Assembly (NCBI RefSeq): GCF_003255815.1
Contig: NC_037668.1
Coordinates: forward strand, 69,063,445 to 69,127,444
Direction: 5' to 3'
DNA: 64,000 bases
Origin: Theropithecus gelada
Lineage: Eukaryota > Chordata > Mammalia > Primates > Cercopithecidae
Part shown: positions 55,040 to 64,000 of the stretch, one piece after another
Layout: every line of letters starts with the position of its first letter
Numbering within the stretch: the stretch's first letter is position 1
The notes under the pieces: generated by a model
What the model was told of the DNA's origin: nothing
The model's input: only the letters and a program-made list of their open reading frames with translations
The model's database searches: none
Made by a program: the position numbers and the translations under genes

Positions 55040-55738
55040 CTTTTACCATCCATGTCTAGGCCATGAGTGAGTCCTGGCAATTCTGTCTCCCTAAATTACC
55101 TCAAATCTGATCACCTCTCTCCATCTCTGTCATTGCCCTGGGCTCACAGCATCCTCATCGCTGCTCTGACCTCTGCAGTGACTTCTACCTGGGCTGTTCC
55201 CTGAGCACGTGCATTCTCCGCAAGCCAGCACAAGTGTCCTCAGCATGCCAATGGAGATCAAATCACATTGCTTCTTTTCTTAAAGTGCCAAGACTTTCCA
55301 CCTCCCATTGCATCTGGAATGAAACCTCCAGTTCACACACACCCATTTGCCCTGCTAAATCCACGGTGGTCTTCCTCCTGTACTTCCAACATAGTCCCTT
55401 CTCGCCCTCCCCAGGACCCTGGCCCTGTCCTTCGAGCTCTCTCCCCTCACTGGAGAGTCCAGCTCCATCTCTTTGCTTAGCTCTCGGAGAGTCCATCCCG
55501 GTCCTCCTTCCTAAAATAAGCCCTCGCCCCAGTTACTCTGCGACCCCATCCCTCGTTTGTATTCATCACAGCATCATTATAACCCAAGTTATTTTGTTTG
55601 TTTCTTTGCTTGGAGTCTGCCCCTCTCACTAAAATGCAAGCTCAGTGAGGGAAGGAAATGGGTCAGCCTTGTTCCTAACCAGCACTTGGCACATAGATGG
55701 GTCTGAGAATTTTTATTGCATGACTAAGTGAATAGTTG
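55040..55738 (+). mobile_element. LINE L2 fragment, about 0.7 kb
   Basis: One of the longest L2 remnants here. It runs from CATTGCATCTGGAATGAAAC through CACTAAAATGCAAGCTCAGT to CAGCACTTGGCACATAGATG and TTTTTATTGCATGACTAAGTG, the usual L2 3' order. Confidence 0.7.
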
Positions 55739-56739
55739 AAACCAGGCAGGGAGGCAAATTATCCCCATTCCACAGAACAGAAAGTTGGGGCTGGCACAGA
55801 ACCAACAAATAGCAGCAAGGGGTCTGAAGCCCGGGTGTGTGTGAGGAGAGAGCCTCTGTGCTTTCCAGAACAGCCAGCATTTGTGTCACGTTTGAATTTA
55901 CAAAGCAAACCCATGCCCGTTATTTTAATTGATCTTTCCCACTCAGTTCATTCTCCCAATTTTATAAATGAGGAAATGGGAGCTTGGAGGGGACTCATGC
56001 ATGGCTGGTCCAAGGGGCTCTGCCTTCAGTGGGAACTTCTGGGGTCTGACAGGTTTCTGGTGCCCCTAAGCCTGTCATGATTGGAGGGACTCAGGCGAGC
56101 TCCCCCTGCCCAACCAGGATCCCTGCCTACAGGGCACCACCTCCCTCTACCCCTGTGCTGCCTGCCTGCCTGTGTCTGTCACATCAAGTTCAAGTGATTC
56201 ATGTGGCAGCAGCTCCTGGTCTGCCTGTCGGCACGTCAGCTAGTCCTGGTTACCATGACAACAGGATGCAAGGCACCAGGGCATCAGTGGGCTGTGGCTC
56301 TCTGAGGGGCAGTGCCATAGGGGAGGAGGGGGCTTGTTTCTTCCTCCTGTGGGAAGCTTGGCAAGGACTGCAGCCGCTGGGGACTGGGTGGCCCCTCCCT
56401 GCCTCCGTGCCTTGGCATTTCCTTCCTGCCATCTGTGCTGGGAGCGGGGGGAGGGGCTGGAGTGCCGTCCCTGGTGGGAGGGGTCTGGGAGCAGATGGGT
56501 AGGAAGAGCAGCCCTTCCCATCTAGGCTACGCCCCCACCCCAGTTCCAAAGACTCTCCCAGGGCCCTCATCACACCACAGCCTTTCTTTCCTTGGCATAA
56601 ATGGGAAGTTCAAGACCCAGTGCAGTCAGAAAATTGGTCTCTGGTCTTGGAACAGAGCCTGGTGAGGGAGGAGGGGCTCTTAGCGGGAGGGTCCTGAGGG
56701 AGCTAACCTGCTCTGTGCCAGAGCCTGGCTGGGACCTCC

Positions 56740-56890
56740 TCTCAGTCACTCTTCCCAGCAGCCCTGTGGCTGAGTGTCACCATACCCCGTTTACAGAGGG
56801 GAGACTGTGCTTCAGAAATGACAGCTGGAAAGTGGCAGCACCAGGATTCAAACCCAGGTCCTTCTGGCTCTCAACCTTGTTCTTGCTGGA
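56740..56890 (-). mobile_element. MIR SINE
   Basis: CCCGTTTACAGAGGGGAGAC and ACCAGGATTCAAACCCAGGT match the reverse MIR. Confidence 0.7.
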
Positions 56891-56899
56891 ACCCTTGCT

Positions 56900-59060
56900 G
56901 CCGCCTTGGAGAGGGAGGGACTGCTCCCTGCTTTGGCCCCTCTGTCTAGTCAGTCCACCCCTACCAGAGCGGTGAAGGCTGGGGGCAAGCTTCTGGAAGG
57001 AGCGCTGCTCTGCCATTCTGGTGCCTGGGTTTGGGTCACAGTTCTAGAGCAGGCTGTGAGACCCTGGCAGGTCTCGGCCCTGCTCCAGGACACAGTCCCT
57101 TTGTCCAGGAACTTTGAGATGGCTGGAGGGGAGGTGAGGTGTTGCTCACCAGGGCATTTGGGGCTATTGTCCTGCCCCAGGGAGAGGGCTGGGGCTGGGC
57201 CTAGGATAGGTGACAGGGACCAGGATGTGGCCAAAGAAGGAGTCTGAGTTAGCAGGAAGAGCAGTGGTTTGCATTCACAACGGGATGATCGAATGGAACG
57301 CTGCTCATTTGGAATTGCCTTTGAGAGTCATTGGTGCCCCAAACCCCCACATTCTAAAGTGAGAGGCAGATCTCTTCAGGCCTCGAAGGACTGATGACCC
57401 CAAGCTGGTGTGTCCCATGACACACACTTCTATGCTACCTTAAGGGAGGTGAGAGTGACAAGTGTGGGGAGGGGAAAGACAACGAAGATTCCTTGGTCAT
57501 TGTGCTCTACCTGGGGAGGGGTGGTGTGTGCCCCCCTACCAACTCCCACTTTAATTTGGGTGAGGGGTGGTGCTTCAGGAGAAACACTTGGAAAAGCTGA
57601 CAAAAGTGATCCCTGGAATTTGCCCCTGGCTTGAAAAGAGTCTAGATGGGGTTGGTGGCTTGGATCCCAGACTCCAGCAAGCCCAGGTTCTTCCGCGGGT
57701 CAGAGTAACCGTGGGTCAGAGTGGATGAGGCACACTGCACAGAAGGTTCTACCTGTCTTGCGAGGTGACTTCTTGGAGTCTGAGTGGAGAGAATTCCAGA
57801 AACAGGAGCTGGGGCAGGAACAGTGGGGTGATCTCCGCTGCAGACTCATTGCCCATGTCAGGGAAATGCTGGTTGAGAATCTCAGTAAGGGGCTCTGCAG
57901 AGGTCCTACAAGGAGTGCTCTGCAGAGAGGACCCCTAAGCCCCAAGCATCCTGGAGGACCAGGCCTCCCAGCCCCATCACCTCAGCTTTCTCAGCCGTAG
58001 CCAGGCCTGGGCTAGAGAGAGGAAGGACTCTTTAGATTGAATGAGACATTGAAGTTTTGATGCTAGATGAGATTGGAAATTCTAACTCATCCAAATGAAA
58101 TTGACAGTGCCTGAGAGTGCCCAGAAAAATGATGGCATCTGCCCCAGGAGCAGGGCTCACAAGAGCGAGCCGTGGAGAAGCATCTTAGGCAGTGCGAGGA
58201 AGAATCGAGGGCCTTTCCCATCTGGCCCTATTGGAGCCAGCCATTCCCGTAAGCTGGTCCCTTCAGTGGGTGTCCCAAAGAGGTGGCGACTTAACCCCTT
58301 TCCAGGCCCCTTGCCCTCCCGCTACTCCTTGCCTGTTTCCTCCCAGGACTGAGCCTAAACTGGGAGGGATCCTGGGGTGGCTGCCTCTCCCCTTCCACTG
58401 CCCCCCGCAGGGCTCCTTTCAGCTCCCTCCCTGCTCCTCCATCCAGCCCCTAAATCCCCCAGCCATTCCTCCACTGGCCCTAAGTGACCCTCCCTTTTTC
58501 CTCTTCCCCTGCCCACTCTAGAGCTGATTTTGGCTTCTTGGACCTGAGTTCACCATCGAAGTTGTGGAAGACTGGGTCCCGTATCCACAAATGGACCAAT
58601 ATATCTAATGGTCCAATAGCCTCTGTTACAGATGGGAAGATTGAGGCCCAGGAAAGCAAGCGAACTTCCTAAGGCTATGCTGCAGCCATACTCCTGGCAG
58701 AGGGAGGTTAGAATCTAGGCCTCCAGCTCCTTTCTCCTGGGCTCCATGGAGTATCTGGGGCTCCCTGGGAGAGATGGTTGGGCGAGGTCTATGACAGATC
58801 CCACTCACCGCCCCTCCCTGCTCTGCAAAGGCAAATCCAGAAAAATCATAGAGGACAGAGGGCTAGAAAGATCCCTTCCCAGGGGGCCTCGGGCTCCATC
58901 GGCACTGGCAGAGATGTCAGCACCTGGCATTCACCTACGCCCCACACCTAGCCCTGAGGTTCAGTGGGCCACTGAGACCCTTGGGGAGCTGGCGGTCAGA
59001 GCAGCTTCTGCCAAGGGCTTCTGCAGTGCCTACTGCTGTGGACTCCAACCAGGTGGGGTT
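56900..59060. other. Unassigned non-coding stretch
   Basis: About 2 kb without Alu or a clear MIR/L2. No gene, poly(A) signal context or motif cluster stood out. Confidence 0.4.
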
Positions 59061-59250
59061 TAAAAGCACAGTTCCTGGAGTTAGATCTGAGTTCAAGTCC
59101 TGTCTTTACTGGTTAGAGTTGTACCTCTGTGGGCAAATCATGCCACCTCTCTGAGCCCTGTTGTCTCACAGAAAGGAACAAGGCACTGGGATTCAGTGGT
59201 GATGATAATGAGCTGATGCACCCCAGGCACGTATCCCAGTGTCTGGCTTT
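59060..59250 (+). mobile_element. MIR SINE
   Basis: GAGTTCAAGTCCTGTCTTTA and TGCCACCTCTCTGAGCCCTG follow the forward MIR. Confidence 0.65.
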
Positions 59251-59399
59251 CCAGGCAGCTTCTAGTCTCCCGAAAGAGCTCTGTCATGGCCGACTTTGCT
59301 TGTGAACAGTACAGTGGAGGTCCAGGGTTGTGGCTCCATCCATCCTCCTGTTCACCCCGCATGGAGCCCCCAGGGTCAACCCATCTATTTTAAAACTTA

Positions 59400-59610
59400 T
59401 TTTCCTTCCTCTGTCCCGCCATTTCCATCCTTTTTGTCCCCCTCTCCCTTTTTCAGAAATGACATAATTAGAGGGGCTTAATGTTCTGCTGCTGAAATCT
59501 TCATTTTCTTGGGTAATTTCCACTATTTCATCAAGGAATAATTAATTGCATTGTCTTTAATCAATTGTTTGACAAATCCAGCAGCGGGAGGAATTCTCCC
59601 ACCATCCGCG
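59400..59610. promoter_or_regulatory. TAAT-rich candidate enhancer near 59.5 kb
   Basis: GACATAATTAGAGG, GGCTTAATG, GGGTAATTTCC, GGAATAATTAATTGC, CTTTAATCAATTG and CpGs (CCATCCGCGCAGCTG) in about 210 non-repeat bases. Confidence 0.4.
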
Positions 59611-60064
59611 CAGCTGCTCTCCCCTCCTGGGTGAGGCGCCAGCTCATGCCAACAGGAGCGCTTGGCTGCCAGCGCTGGGGTGGGGTGAGTGTAGAGGAGG
59701 GGTCCCCAGTTCCCCCAGTCTCCTATGGGAGAGGGGAGCACAGGCAGCCAGGAATCCACCCAGCAACCGCACAAGGAGCACCCATCTGTGCTCAACTGTT
59801 AGCTCTGGCCTCCTCAAAGCCCAGTCAGGTGTTGTGGGGGTGGCGGAATCGATCCCATTTAGCAGATGCAGAAGCTGAGGCTCTAGGAGGACCACAGGGC
59901 CTGAGAGGTGGAGAGGGACTCAGGTCTCTCGGGCTCTGAGACTCAAGAGAGGGAAGATCTAAAACTGAATCTTAGAGATAGAGGTTGGTAACCAGTAACT
60001 GGTAACCGGGAGAGGGGAAAGAAGAGAAGGGAAGGGCGTCCCCAGGCGGAGGGGAAAGTGATAG

Positions 60065-60250
60065 TAGTAATAGCGAATGTTTTTATGGTACTCATGAAAT
60101 GGCAGGTCCGGTTCTAAGTGTTTTATCATCCCAATAACCCTGGGAGGTGGCCCCTCTTATAACCCCCAATTTACAGATGAGACAGCTGAGGCTCATAGAG
60201 GTTAAGTGATGTGCCCAAGGTCACACGACTAGTGAGGGGCGTAGCAGTTG
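60065..60250 (-). mobile_element. MIR SINE
   Basis: CAATTTACAGATGAGACAGC and GTGCCCAAGGTCACACGACT are reverse MIR core sequence. Confidence 0.8.
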
Positions 60251-60329
60251 TGCGTTTATTCACTAACACTGCTGCTTCCCCCACCCTATGACAACAGATG
60301 AGTCCTATTTCATTCGAGGAAAGTCCAGC

Positions 60330-60625
60330 CCTGCTGTGGCCAACCACGTGCCCCCATGATCTCCCCTTCGAATGCCTCTTTCTCCTGCCCTTCCCACTGG
60401 CCCGTTGCTCCAGCCTGCTGGTCTCCTTGCTCTCCGCCCGCCCCAGGGCACTTGCTTCTCCTTCCAGGCTCTTCTTACAGGGTTGCTCCCTGACTTTATT
60501 TACATATCTGCTCCAATGTCCCCTTCCCGGAGGGCCTCACCCAGGCTCTCATCTCAATAAGTGTCACCCCTCCCTCTCCTTACACTATTTTATTTGCCTT
60601 CCTGGTACTGATTCATGAATCTATC
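60330..60625 (+). mobile_element. LINE L2 fragment
   Basis: CCAGGGCACTTGCTTCTCC, GACTTTATTTACATATCTGC and CACTATTTTATTTGCCTTCC are L2 landmarks in forward order. Confidence 0.6.
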
Positions 60626-61001
60626 CATGGTGGGCGTTAGTGCTTTCTGCCAAATACGTCCTGCTCCCCATCTTCTGGGTACGAGTAGGACTGCATTTTC
60701 CCGCCCCTCAGAGATGAGTGTGACTTGCGGTGGAGAGTGAAATAGGACAGACGTGTCCTGTATCATTTCCAGCGCTTCGGATGGGGCTTGGAACGATTGG
60801 GCCATTTGCCATGTTCCCTTTCGTGGAAGCTGGGGATGGAGCCTCCTTCAGCCTGGGCCCTTAAAAGAAGACAACACAGAGCAGACTCCCCGCAGGGATC
60901 CCCCAAAGGACATGTAATGTGAGCGAGAAACAATTCTTCTTAGCTTTACACCACCGATCAAAAACATTGTCCATCCGACTGATCCATTACTTAATACCTT
61001 C

Positions 61002-61311
61002 TCGTTCATTTTTTTTTTTTTTTTTTTTTGAGACAGAGTCTTGCTCTGTCGCCCAGGCTGGAGTGCAGTGGCGCGATCTCGGCTCACTGCAAGCTCCACC
61101 TCCCGGGTTCACGCCATTCTCCTGCCTCAGCCTCCCGAGTAGCTGGGACTACAGGCGCCCACAACCGCGCCCGGCTAATTTTTTGTATTTTTAGTAGAGA
61201 CGGGGTTTCACCGTGGTCTCGATCTCCTGACCTTGTGATCCGCCCGCCTCGGCCTCCCAAAGTGCTGGGATTACAGGCGTGAGCCACCGCGCCCGGCCTT
61301 CGTTCATTTTT
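61002..61311 (-). mobile_element. Young Alu (AluY-like, 12-base deletion)
   Basis: This is the least diverged Alu of the window, with intact CpGs and AluY positions (CAAGCTCC, GGTTCACGCCATTC, GATCTCCTGACC). The segment between ACCGT and GGTCTCGATC lacks about 12 bases. A 12-bp duplication TCGTTCATTTTT lies at 61,002-61,013 and 61,300-61,311. Confidence 0.92.
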
Positions 61312-61435
61312 CTGTCTCCGTGAGAACAGGGGCTTTGCCGTGTTTGCCACCCTATCCCCAGTTCCTAGAGGATGGCCTGGCATGCAGTAGGTGACCAGTA
61401 AGTATTTGTTAAATGAATGAATGAATGAAGATCAT
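61312..61435 (+). mobile_element. LINE L2 3' end with (TGAA)n tail
   Basis: CTATCCCCAGTTCCTAGAG and GGCATGCAGTAGGTGACCAG lead into AAATGAATGAATGAATGAAG, the L2 terminal repeat. It directly abuts the young Alu. Confidence 0.7.
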
Positions 61436-61444
61436 GTTCTCTTG

Positions 61445-61640
61445 TGCAGGACTCTAGCATTTACCAAGTTCCTACATCTATATTACTTTTATCTTCCCTC
61501 CAGCACCATGATGGAGGAAACACTTCCATTTTATAGATTCTGGGACTGAAACCAGAGGGATTAGTTGAGCTGTTCCTTGACTTGCAACTAATAGTGGAAG
61601 GACTTGAATCCACATGTCTTAGTTCACTGCTCTCCCTCTT
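61445..61640 (-). mobile_element. MIR SINE
   Basis: CATTTTATAGATTCTGGGAC and GAAGGACTTGAATCCACATG match the reverse MIR. Confidence 0.65.
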
Positions 61641-62359
61641 GCCCCCATCCGTAAGGAGCCTGAGCGACTCCTGCGTCCCCACCCCTACAGTGGTACTCTT
61701 CCCTGCACCTCTCATACCTGGAGTATAGCAGAGAATGGGAGGACATGCAGAGCCCCTGGGCTAGAGCTTATGTCACACTCCCCATGGGAAAGGCACTCCC
61801 AGATCTAAGTCTGGAATCATAACCCTTCCTTTCCACATGGCTCCATGAACTCGGTTATCTGGTGTTCCTGCCTCCAGTGGGTCAGGAATAATAATTAGAA
61901 GGATAAAGTGGGAGCCAACACATGGCGCAGTGACAAGCTGAGACAGATAGATCATAAAAACTTGGAAAGACTGAAAGAACACAGACTTCAAGGCCATTTA
62001 CTCCAGGGGCAAGGCAAGGGCTCTAAGCCCTTCAGTAAAGTAGGGAGCATCCCTTACTGTAGCCCAGACATTAATTAAAGTTCATCCCATGAGCTGCTTT
62101 CCTAGGAAGTTACCTGATCTCTGTAGCCTTGAGATCCCTCCCCTACTGGATGATCTCCAAGGCTCCTTCACAAAAACTCAGCATCTGTATTGACACAAAT
62201 CATACAATCAGGCAAGGTTAAGTCATGTCCCATGTACTGTTTAGAAAAAGCAGGGGAGTCTATAATACCTTTTAGCAATATATCCATTCAAAGTGGGTTT
62301 TAAATGCGTTGACTTTAAAGGTCAACCTAAAGGTCTTCCATTTTAAGAACTTGTATGGG

Positions 62360-63185
62360 CTTTGTATGCTGGCCACTGAGTAAGGCGCTGGTGATACAGA
62401 GAAAGACACATCCTGCTTTTGAGCTGTCAGTCTAGTGGGGGACAAGGCATATAAACCGATCAGTGCGATCCAACAAGATGCAATGGGGCCAAGAGAGATA
62501 CTAGCTCTGCGTGGTGGATCAGAATGGCTGGTCTTGACATATTGGTAGGAGTTTTCTGGGCAAAGAAGGGGAAGAATATTCAGTAGAGAGAACAGTGTGA
62601 GCAAAGGCACAGAGGCATGAAACTCTCTTGTGTTCAGAGATTAGAGGTGGTTCAATCTTAGTGGGGTATTAGAGTTGAGACAAAGAAAAACTAGAGATCA
62701 GGCTGGAGAGGTGACTGGGGGCAATGATAAAAGGTCTTAAATGACAGTCCAAGGGGTTTGGACCTTATTCTGTAGGCAACAAGGGAGCCATGGAAGGCTC
62801 TGGAGCAGGAGCAACATGATCAGATCTTTGTTTAATTTTAATTTTTATTTTTTTGAGACACTCTGTTGCTCAGGCTGGAGTGTAGTGGCACGATCTCGGC
62901 TCACTGCAGCCTCAGTCTCCAGGGCTCAAGTGATTCTCCTGACTCAGCCTCCTGAGTAGCTGGGACTACAGGTGTGTGCCACCATGCCCCACTAATTTTT
63001 TTTTTTTTTTTTTGTAGAGATAGAGTTTCACCACGTTGCCCAGACTGGTCTTGAACTCCTGGGCTGAGGCAATCTGCCTGCCTCAGCCTCTCAAAGTGCT
63101 GGGATTTCTGGGATTACAGGTGTGAGCCACTGCACCCAGCCCAGATCTATAGTTTAGAAAGTCCTCCCTCCAGCAGCCAGTGTGG
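62360..63185 (-). mobile_element. LINE L2 remnant split by an Alu
   Basis: L2 sequence (GAGCTGTCAGTCTAGTGGGG, GTGAGCAAAGGCACAGAGGC, GGACCTTATTCTGTAGGCAA) runs to 62,820 and resumes after the Alu at 63,149. Confidence 0.65.
62821..63148 (-). mobile_element. Alu SINE inserted in L2
   Basis: Reverse-orientation Alu with a mid-element poly-T. It is flanked by CAGATCT at 62,821-62,827 and 63,142-63,148 and splits an L2 fragment. Confidence 0.88.
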
Positions 63186-63746
63186 AGGATGGGTGGAGAT
63201 AAGATATGGGCTTGGGGCTGCAGTCATCTGCAGGTTCACCTGGGTGAAAGCATCTGCTTCGAAGGTGACTCATCACACGCCTTCAGGCTGGAGCTACTTG
63301 CTGGCAAGAAGCCTCATTTCCTTTCCACTGGGCTGCTTGAGTCTCCTCACAACATGGCAACTGTCTTCCCCCAGAGAAAGTGATTTAAGGATGAGTGAGA
63401 CGGAAGCCTCACTGTCCTTTTGTGACCTAGCCTAGGAAGCCACACTCTGCCACTTTCATAATATCCCATTGTGTGCAAAGATCAGCTCTGTTCAATGACG
63501 ACACAGGGATGCAACTACCAGGAGATGACAAGCACTGGGGACTTCTTGGAAGCTGCTACTACGACAGAGGCCATCTTCTTCAACTCTTTTGTTTTTTGGA
63601 TGAGGAAGCCAAGACCCAGAGATGGGTGGGGACTCACTCAGGGCCATGTAGCAAGTTTGGGCCATGACCAGGGCTACATGGTGGAGTCTACATAGGCTTG
63701 GGGGACCGGGATTGTCTTTCCTGGAAGGCCTAGAAGAAGAGGCCCA

Positions 63747-64000
63747 GGCCAGGTGTGGTGGCTCATGCGTGTAATCCCAGCAATTTGGGAGGCTTAGGCG
63801 GGCAGATCATTTGAGGTCAGGAGTTTGAGACCAGCCTGGCCAACATGGTGAAACCCTGTCTCTACTAAAAATACAAAAAATTGCCTGGCATGGTGGTGTG
63901 CACCTGTAGTCCCAGCTACTCAGGAGGTTGAAGCAGGAGAATCACTTGAACCTGGGAGGCAGAGGTTTCACTGAGCTGAGATCGTGCCACTGAACTCCAG
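63747..64000 (+). mobile_element. Forward Alu, cut by the window edge
   Basis: Begins GGCCAGGTGTGGTGGCTCAT and continues to the last base of the window, so its 3' tail is not visible. Confidence 0.9.

Noticed and set aside
35600..64000. Presence of the neighbouring gene EDN2 or HIVEP3 in the downstream part
   Set aside because: No endothelin or zinc-finger coding sequence appears in any frame; from memory, these genes lie further downstream.

Overview
The window is vertebrate nuclear DNA, almost certainly primate and most likely human. It carries about fifteen Alu elements, including one with AluY-like features, plus many MIR and L2 fragments, MaLR/ERVL LTRs and CpG islands. The one protein-coding gene I can support is FOXO6, a forkhead transcription factor read on the + strand. 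In the human map FOXO6 lies on chromosome 1p34.2; that placement is from memory, not from a search.

Layout. Positions 1-12,840 are upstream non-coding sequence rich in MIR, Alu and LTR insertions, including an ERVL LTR carrying a TATC microsatellite and an Alu interrupted by more Alu sequence. Positions 12,840-14,500 are a CpG-island promoter without a TATA box, a GC-rich 5' leader with two short uORFs, and coding exon 1 (13,773-14,186). A 19.2-kb phase-0 intron follows (14,187-33,414). It holds a second CpG-rich block with a TAAT/MEF2-like core near 18.6 kb, a duplicated hairpin-forming element at 21.7 and 24.2 kb, a diverged minisatellite at 27.7-28.1 kb and a TAAT-rich block at 32.8-33.0 kb. 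Exon 2 (33,415-34,683) encodes the second half of the forkhead domain and the whole C-terminal region. The 3' UTR ends at an AATAAA signal near 35.57 kb.

Positions 35.6-64 kb contain no gene I can support. They hold ancient L2/MIR, several Alus, CA/GT-rich tracts and a series of short, non-repeat, TAAT-rich islands (38.4, 39.6, 42.1, 43.5, 45.8, 47.3, 51.1 and 59.5 kb) that look like candidate developmental enhancers. Conservation could not be computed here, so these are inferences from composition and motif content.

Function. The two FOXO6 exons join into an intact frame of 560 codons. It keeps the first two FOXO Akt sites (T26 and S184), the forkhead domain, a basic NLS and the acidic C-terminal transactivation region. 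It visibly lacks the third Akt site and a recognisable nuclear export segment, as expected for this FOXO member. No CRISPR array, tRNA, rRNA or microbial-type system is present.
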